Assembly (NCBI GenBank): GCA_030833525.1
Contig: JAURGZ010000008.1
Span: 1 to 56,510 of the forward strand
Length of the DNA stretch: 56,510 bases
From: Bacteroidota bacterium
GTDB taxonomy: Bacteria; Bacteroidota; Bacteroidia; NS11-12g; UBA955
Direction of reading: 5' to 3'
The translations under genes and the position numbers were made by a program. Shown here in pieces: positions 51,654-56,510 of this stretch. The first letter of the stretch is position 1. Every line of letters starts with the position of its first letter. The notes below the pieces were generated by a model that saw only the letters and a program-made list of their open reading frames with translations, did not search any database and had not been told where the DNA came from.

Positions 51654-53035
51654 GGTTCTTTTCATTCCTGTTCTTTTTTACGGCTTATGGTCTAGCGGGC
51701 CAGGGTGTTGAGGCTATTTCATTGAACGGTCGCGGTGCCTCTGAAAGTGAAAAACGATCCATGCAGCCCATCAATCGTTTCATTTTGATGGGCGATACGG
51801 TTCATGAACCCTTGGATTTGGCTTCGGCCATACCCGGTCAAGCGGTGCGCACGTACCGCATAGGTCTTCCCAAAACATGGGATTCTTTGGCCATGAGGCA
51901 TTCGTATGCTTGGGTGTATGCCTTGCAAAATGAGAAAAGCCCGGTTCCTGACCACAGCTTAGTGCTATTCGAGGAAAAACTCATTCGAGGGCAATGGATG
52001 CGAAAAACTTGGGTCGACAAAAATGGCGATTTGGTATTCGATGCCTTCGAAAAGGCAGATACATCGTGGCAAATCAACAGGGATTGGATGCTGCAGTTGG
52101 GGCCCAATCTGAGTTTGATGATGCAGCCGTTTCCCGTTCAGCAGTTTTTTGCCTTTGCCCAAATGCATGATCAATCGGTCAAGGCATTGGTCGGGCCTCG
52201 CCTTTACATGGGAGCTGCTTTTGCCTTTCGCTATCAGCGCCAAAACTTGCGATTCGGGTACTATTCCCTTGACTCAAATAGAGGGATATGGGTAGCTGCT
52301 GTTGATCAAAATTTCAACGGTAAGTATAATGACCCTGGTGTGGACCGAATCATTTTGTCAATGGATTCAGTGCGTTTTTACGATGAATTCAGTCAGAATT
52401 GGCCAGAGCGAGCTTCGAATATGAATTGTGTTTGGCGAGGTCTGGCCTTTTCACTCCGTTGGCAGGGTGAGCAATTGATGGCCTCGCGCATCACAAACGG
52501 TGAGCACCCTTTGTTGAATGGAAATCGACTTCCCCGCATTCGTTTTCATGCAGCAGATACTGGATTGGGTTCATGGATGTCTCTGGGAAAACACAGAAGT
52601 TGGCGCGCCTATCGAGGGTTTCAAATCATCATGTGGGCCTGGCACCCCGATATGGGATTTTCAACGGCAGACTCCCAGTTCTTGGTCGATTTGTCGGCCC
52701 AACAACGCGCTCAATTTCAAGCTCTTATCAATGATTATAAGTTAGAACATTCGGGTGATGAGCCCTCAAGGCGCATTCAAAAACGATGGTTTTTGGATAC
52801 TCAGTCCTTGCTGAATGTTCGCATGGTCATGATGGCCCAGGGAGGCGATGAGCGGAGCATCAAGACTTTGAATCGAAGATATTCTTGGCGTTGGGATCAG
52901 CTGGTTTTGGATAACCGAGCAGCCCGAATCATGCAATGGCAATCTTTGCCACAATTGCTTTGGGTGGATCGATGTGGACGAATTGTTGACGCTGACTTTA
53001 ACTTATTGAATTTTAGTAATTTGATTAAAAATTAG
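51650..53035 (+). CDS. Exported protein of unknown function with EF-hand-like loops
   Basis: 461 residues from a TTG at 51650, which gives the signal peptide RFFSFLFFFTAYGLAGQG; frames further upstream overlap the micro-protein and are not likely coding. Two Asp/Asn-rich loops resemble calcium-binding dockerin/EF-hand loops: DKNGDLVFDAFEKADTSW (about 125-142) and DQNFNGKYNDPGVDRI (about 228-243). The end, SLPQLLWVDRCGRIVDADFN, looks like the P-x-x-x-hhhD-x-x-G strand of thioredoxin-like TlpA domains, but no CxxC is present. No family recognised. Coupled to the DUF6728-like gene by TTGA. Confidence 0.72.
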   Translation: MRFFSFLFFFTAYGLAGQGVEAISLNGRGASESEKRSMQPINRFILMGDTVHEPLDLASAIPGQAVRTYRIGLPKTWDSLAMRHSYAWVYALQNEKSPVPDHSLVLFEEKLIRGQWMRKTWVDKNGDLVFDAFEKADTSWQINRDWMLQLGPNLSLMMQPFPVQQFFAFAQMHDQSVKALVGPRLYMGAAFAFRYQRQNLRFGYYSLDSNRGIWVAAVDQNFNGKYNDPGVDRIILSMDSVRFYDEFSQNWPERASNMNCVWRGLAFSLRWQGEQLMASRITNGEHPLLNGNRLPRIRFHAADTGLGSWMSLGKHRSWRAYRGFQIIMWAWHPDMGFSTADSQFLVDLSAQQRAQFQALINDYKLEHSGDEPSRRIQKRWFLDTQSLLNVRMVMMAQGGDERSIKTLNRRYSWRWDQLVLDNRAARIMQWQSLPQLLWVDRCGRIVDADFNLLNFSNLIKN

Positions 53036-53131
53036 CAGGTCAATCCATGTCACAATCCGGTCCCAATTGCACTGGGGAGTTTCATGCTCGTCATTTGGAG
53101 ATTAATATTGTAGTATATACCTAAGGTACAC

Positions 53132-54073
53132 ATGAAAAAAACAGCCGTTACCGCCCTTCTTATCGTATTGCTTTTGCTCTCGTTGGGAGCTAATGCATTC
53201 CTCTTTTCTGAAAAGAGCAAAGGGCAGATTGCCATGGAAAACGAAATCGAAATGCGCCGCCAACGCGATTCCATTGAACAGGAATTGTTGCGGGTAGAAG
53301 ATTCGCTGAACGCCCTGGTGCAAAACTACCAGAATGAAAATGCCACTTTGATTTCCAAGGTTGAAATGCTCGAGGGTGATAACAACCCCAGGGTGATTCA
53401 AGCCTACAAGGAAATTTACCGTCTTCGCCGTCAATTGGCGGGTGGGGTGAGCAAAACATCTACCAACAGCATGGGCAAGCCCGGCGCCCCCGGTAATTTG
53501 AATGATTTGCGCAAGCAATTGGAAGAGGCCAAGAAACGAGTTGCTGAACTCATGGCTCAAATTGCCCAAATGACCAACGAGAAGAATCAGATGATGCTGG
53601 AATTGGATTCGACCAAGGAAAATAATCAGATGCTTTCGGCTGAAAACTATGATTTGAAAGACCGATTGGAACGCGGTGCGCGACCTCAATTCGGTGCGTT
53701 GTTGACAACCGGTTTGATTACCAAAAAAGGGGCACGCGAAGCTTCTACTTCAGCTAAGAGCTTGGAGAAGTTGATGATCACTTTCGATATTTTGGAGAAT
53801 CCCTTGGTTACATCAGTGGTAGAGGAGCAGATTGTAATTCGCATCATTGACCCCAATGGAGGCGTATTGTCTACCACCAATAAGTCGCTCCAAGACAAAA
53901 GCACAGTGGTTTCTTTGACCGAAACCATTCAGTTTGACGGTGCCCTGCAAAAAGTAAAATGGTACTTCCCTCAAAAAGGCACTTTGGAAGGTCGATTGGG
54001 TAAGGGTCAATACACTTGTGAGTTGTGGACCCGTGGTTTGCTTCGCCAGAAAAACACGTTTGAATTGAATTAA
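53132..54073 (+). CDS. Membrane-anchored coiled-coil protein, unknown function
   Basis: 313 residues. N-terminal anchor KKTAVTALLIVLLLLSLGANAFLF, then coiled coil in two stretches (about 30-75 and 125-185; heptad-like Leu/Met with Glu, Gln, Arg), separated by a Gly/Pro hinge (GKPGAPGNLND). The last 120 residues form a beta domain (LMITFDILENPLV, EEQIVIRIIDPNGGVLSTTN, KWYFPQKGTLEGRLGKGQYTCELWTRG). Such anchored coiled-coil plus beta proteins occur across Bacteroidota without assigned role; a periplasmic scaffold is possible. Single gene with terminator. A 17-base palindrome (54074-54090) begins right after the stop. Confidence 0.75.
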   Translation: MKKTAVTALLIVLLLLSLGANAFLFSEKSKGQIAMENEIEMRRQRDSIEQELLRVEDSLNALVQNYQNENATLISKVEMLEGDNNPRVIQAYKEIYRLRRQLAGGVSKTSTNSMGKPGAPGNLNDLRKQLEEAKKRVAELMAQIAQMTNEKNQMMLELDSTKENNQMLSAENYDLKDRLERGARPQFGALLTTGLITKKGAREASTSAKSLEKLMITFDILENPLVTSVVEEQIVIRIIDPNGGVLSTTNKSLQDKSTVVSLTETIQFDGALQKVKWYFPQKGTLEGRLGKGQYTCELWTRGLLRQKNTFELN

Positions 54074-54093
54074 ATGCTTGAATCAAGCATGCG

Positions 54094-54117
54094 AAGGCCC
54101 CTTTTGGGGCCTTTTTT
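54094..54117 (+). terminator. Terminator after the coiled-coil gene
   Basis: AAGGCCCC (54094-54101) and GGGGCCTT (54106-54113) with TTTT loop and T-run. A second hairpin just upstream, ATGCTTGA-A-TCAAGCAT (54074-54090), touches the stop codon. Confidence 0.85.
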
Positions 54118-54404
54118 GTGCTATACTGTTGTAACAACAGAGGGCTATGCGAAGCTCTACTTCCCATGTATTAACCAAGAGGAGATAAGTAAATCACTGT
54201 CATGTTGGCCATGGGCATTGATATGAATGGAACCGAATTGATCACCGATCTGCGGCGCTAATGGAAGCATACACTGGGCCACGGTTTGCCAAGTTTGGAA
54301 GTGCAATATGGTTCAGGGCGCACAGACAGCTAACTCCTCGATTTCCACCAAGGGTATCGAGTGCCCCAAATCACCCGTGCTCACAAATGTCATTCGGGCA
54401 AAAA
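54118..54404. other. Gene-free stretch, possibly a decayed gene
   Basis: No intact gene. In one plus-strand frame three open pieces follow each other, split by two stops: LAMGIDMNGTELITDLRR (from an ATG at 54202), then WKHTLGHGLPSLEVQYGSG with RTDS, then LLDFHQGYRVPQITRAHK. They read like protein rather than noise, but I cannot name a family. No promoter of the TAnnTTTG form stands in front. Could be a pseudogene, or chance. Confidence 0.3.
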
Positions 54405-54429
54405 AAAAGGCCCCGATTCGGGGCCTTTT
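54405..54429 (-). terminator. Terminator of the RND pump gene
   Basis: AAAAGGCCCCG (54405-54415) and CGGGGCCTTTT (54419-54429), ATT loop; on the minus strand a run of ten or so T follows. Starts 18 bases past the pump stop. Confidence 0.9.
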
Positions 54430-54446
54430 CTCGATTGCAATATCCG

Positions 54447-56510
54447 TTAGAACCAAGACTTCATTCGAAGCTGGGCTTTCTCGTTCATGTAATACAGGGC
54501 AGGAACCAGTATCAATGTTAGGAAAGTCGCGAAACTCAATCCAAAAATCATGGTCCAACTCAAGGGCCCCCAGAATGCCACACTATCGCCCCCGAAATAA
54601 AGATTAGGGTTTCCATAGGTGAACAAAGTGACAAAGTCCATGTTCAAACCCACTGCCAAGGGAATCAATCCCAATGATGTGGTGGCTGCTGTCAACAACA
54701 CAGGGGTCATACGAGCCCGACCGGCCTCTATCAATGCCTCGCGCAGGGGTAGGCCTTCGCCTACCAATTGGTCAGCAAATTCAACCATCAGAATGCCGTT
54801 TCGCACTACAATACCGGCCAGGGCTACGATTCCAATACCGGTCATGATGATGGAGAACGACATGCCTGTGATGGCATATCCCAACAATACTCCAATAACC
54901 GAGAAAAGAATCTCGCTCAAAATGATCATCGGTTTGGAGATGGAGTTGAACTGAGCAACCAAGATGACAATGATCAATGCAATGCTGGTCAACAAGGCGC
55001 CACCCAAGAACGCACCTGTTTCTTTTTGTTCTTCTTGTTCGCCGGTCATTTCAATGGCCAAGCCATCTTGAGCACCGAAACGGTCAATGGATTTTTGAAC
55101 CTGAGCTACCACTTCGTTGGGGGCATATCCAGGCAATACATTGGAGCCCAGGGTGATAACCCGCTTTTGATTCAAGCGATTGATGCCGCCGTAGCTGTTG
55201 GTATAGCGAGCCGTTGCGATGGCACTCAAAGGAATTTCGCGAATTTTACCGCCCATTACCATGTCGCGATAACTGATGCGCATGTTCAACAAGGCAGACA
55301 AATCATTGGTGGTTTGCTTTTCCAAACGAACCATGATGGGGTAGTCTTCGTTCTCATCTTTGAATTTGCTGGGTTCGGCACCGTAAATGCTATTTCGCAA
55401 TGCGCCGCCGACTTGGGAAGTTGAAATGCCCAAGCGATTGGCTTTTTCACGGTCAATTTCGATGAATACTTCAGGTTTTGAGGCCACGAAATCGCTTTTC
55501 AACTCTTCAACGCCCGGGATTTTTTCAGCTTCCAGGTGTCGCTTCAATTGAGCCGCCGTATTGACCAAAGCGTTGAACTCGTCACCGCGAATCTCAATGT
55601 TGATCGCTTTTCCTACCGGCGGGCCGTTTCGCTCTTGTTCTACGGTCATTTCAACGCCTGGGAATGCGCCCAATTCTTCGCGAATTTTTTCAAGTAATAC
55701 GCGGGTACTTGCCCCATTTCTTTTGGCGTATTCGACAAAAGCCACGGTAATTTTGCCCTTGTTAGAAGCAATGGTTCTGTCACCACTGTTTGGGTCTGAT
55801 GCACCGACGGCCACGTTGGAAATGATGGATTCCACCAGCGGATTATTGGCTCCTACGGCTTTGAATACCCGTTCCTCGGCCAAACGGGTGATGCTGTCGG
55901 TGGCGACGGCTGAGGTACCCGTGGGTAGGGTGAGGTATACATAGGTGAAATTGGGGTCAGCCTGCGGGAAGAAAACCACTGCGGGCTTGCGAATGCCTAA
56001 AGCCACAAATGAAAGGAGCAACATGCCAAAGGTGGCTCCCAAAACGCCCAATGAGCGTTTTCCAGTGAGAATCCAGGCTACAACCTTCGCATATTTATGC
56101 TGTACTCGGGGCCAATGTATGTGCTGGAAACGGTCGATGAACGACTTGAGCCAAAAATGGTGCAAGAGGTACAACAGGTGCAAGAATACAACCAAGTTGC
56201 CAAGTCCGAATCCGCCGAGGGAGTAGCCCAAAACGGCTAAAATTCCCATGATGATGCTGGCTTTTTTAACCGCTTTTTTAGCTTCTGGACTGCCTACGGC
56301 CGCCATTTCGTCGTCGCGCTTCATGAAATCAACGGCAAACACGGGGTTGATGATGTAGGCCACCAACAGGGAGGCGAGCAGGGTAATGATCAAGGTGACC
56401 GGCAAGAAGAACATGAACTTGCCGACTACACCGCCCCAGAAAGCCAAGGGTACAAATGGAGCCAAGGTCGTCAAGGTGCCGCTGAATACAGGCATGAAGA
56501 CCTCGCCAGC
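54447..56510 (-). CDS. RND efflux transporter permease (3' part)
   Basis: 688 residues are visible; the frame stays open through the right window edge (codons AGEVF precede the first ATG), so the true start lies beyond. This is the C-terminal two thirds of a hydrophobe/amphiphile efflux pump of the AcrB/MexB superfamily: SGTLTTLAPFVPLAFW and FLPVTLIITLLASLLVAYIINP helices, the second large periplasmic loop (YVYLTLPTGTSAVATDS..., GPPVGKAINIEIRG), then GEQEEQKETGAFLGGALLTSIALI, GIGIVALAGIVVRNGILMVEFAD and EAGRARMTPVLLTAATTSLGLIPLA. A soluble insertion and helices near 60-125 of the visible part, plus a GNPNLYFGGDSVAFWGPLSW loop near the end, are typical of the Bacteroidota branch. It uses the proton gradient to expel drugs or lipids. 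Confidence 0.93.
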   Translation of the reverse strand, partial: AGEVFMPVFSGTLTTLAPFVPLAFWGGVVGKFMFFLPVTLIITLLASLLVAYIINPVFAVDFMKRDDEMAAVGSPEAKKAVKKASIIMGILAVLGYSLGGFGLGNLVVFLHLLYLLHHFWLKSFIDRFQHIHWPRVQHKYAKVVAWILTGKRSLGVLGATFGMLLLSFVALGIRKPAVVFFPQADPNFTYVYLTLPTGTSAVATDSITRLAEERVFKAVGANNPLVESIISNVAVGASDPNSGDRTIASNKGKITVAFVEYAKRNGASTRVLLEKIREELGAFPGVEMTVEQERNGPPVGKAINIEIRGDEFNALVNTAAQLKRHLEAEKIPGVEELKSDFVASKPEVFIEIDREKANRLGISTSQVGGALRNSIYGAEPSKFKDENEDYPIMVRLEKQTTNDLSALLNMRISYRDMVMGGKIREIPLSAIATARYTNSYGGINRLNQKRVITLGSNVLPGYAPNEVVAQVQKSIDRFGAQDGLAIEMTGEQEEQKETGAFLGGALLTSIALIIVILVAQFNSISKPMIILSEILFSVIGVLLGYAITGMSFSIIMTGIGIVALAGIVVRNGILMVEFADQLVGEGLPLREALIEAGRARMTPVLLTAATTSLGLIPLAVGLNMDFVTLFTYGNPNLYFGGDSVAFWGPLSWTMIFGLSFATFLTLILVPALYYMNEKAQLRMKSWF

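Noticed and set aside
1-56510. CRISPR array, insertion sequences, defence or biosynthetic cluster
   Set aside because: No spaced direct repeats, cas genes, transposase patterns or multi-enzyme secondary metabolism genes were seen on either strand.

Overview
The window looks like a chromosomal piece of a Bacteroidota bacterium, most likely class Flavobacteriia. Pointers: a gldKLMN type IX secretion/gliding operon preceded by a PorP/SprF-type gene; an exported M43 metalloprotease ending in a type IX sorting domain; promoters of the Bacteroidota form TTTG-N19/20-TAnnTTTG; almost no Shine-Dalgarno sequences; leucine codon TTG used heavily; intrinsic hairpin terminators of the AGCCCCGAT..ATCGGGGCT kind. 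Genes are tightly packed and mostly core housekeeping.

Layout. 1-660: a truncated phage head-tail connector (portal) fragment, an inverted repeat, and tRNA-Ser(GCU) with its terminator, i.e. the scar of an integrated element beside a tRNA 3' end. 823-4020: thrS-infC-rpmI-rplT. 4072-4989: unknown exported protein. 5036-11124 (minus): clpB with its own operator-like upstream region, and purB plus an AsmA-like/GT51 peptidoglycan glycosyltransferase. 11179-12159: barrel-like exported protein converging on uvrA. 15061-17529 (minus): lipB-lemA-two TPM-domain proteins. 17589-24980: yraN, M43 protease, topA, a SirB1-type protein, a 2-oxoacid dehydrogenase E2. 25011-28213: a coupled trio (two-ended membrane protein, GT-C-like membrane enzyme, YfcE-like phosphoesterase), tRNA-Leu(CAA), an alpha/beta hydrolase. 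28217-30534 (minus): NtrC-type regulator then Sua5/TsaC. 30726-36821: PorP/SprF-like protein and gldK-gldL-gldM-gldN. 36942-39648: yceD-rpmF-plsX-fabH (50S protein and fatty acid initiation). 39633-43413 (minus): guaA, a periplasmic-binding-fold protein, an NSUN-type RNA methyltransferase. 43461-47906: cinA, rnhA, recN, pfkA. 47992-53035: a lipoprotein divergent from lon, then a DUF6728-like micro-protein coupled to a large exported protein. 53132-56510: an anchored coiled-coil protein, an unexplained 280-base stretch, and the 3' two thirds of an RND efflux pump.

How it fits together: GldK/L/M/N and the PorP-like protein are the motor/ring parts of type IX secretion, and the M43 protease is a likely cargo. 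ClpB and Lon cover protein quality control; UvrA, RecN, TopA and RNase HI cover DNA maintenance.

The strongest unlisted signal is regulatory: at least ten genes carry a TAnnTTTG -7 box (or one-mismatch form) ending only 3-9 bases before the start codon, four bases in purB, lipB, guaA, rnhA and the gene at 11179. This predicts leaderless or nearly leaderless mRNAs in an organism group that scarcely uses Shine-Dalgarno pairing. Other points worth checking: a probable CTG start (CTGA overlap) for the RNA methyltransferase, a TTGA-coupled exported protein, and a nested inverted repeat over the clpB promoter. I did not see a CRISPR array, insertion sequence, or a clearly new defence or biosynthetic system.
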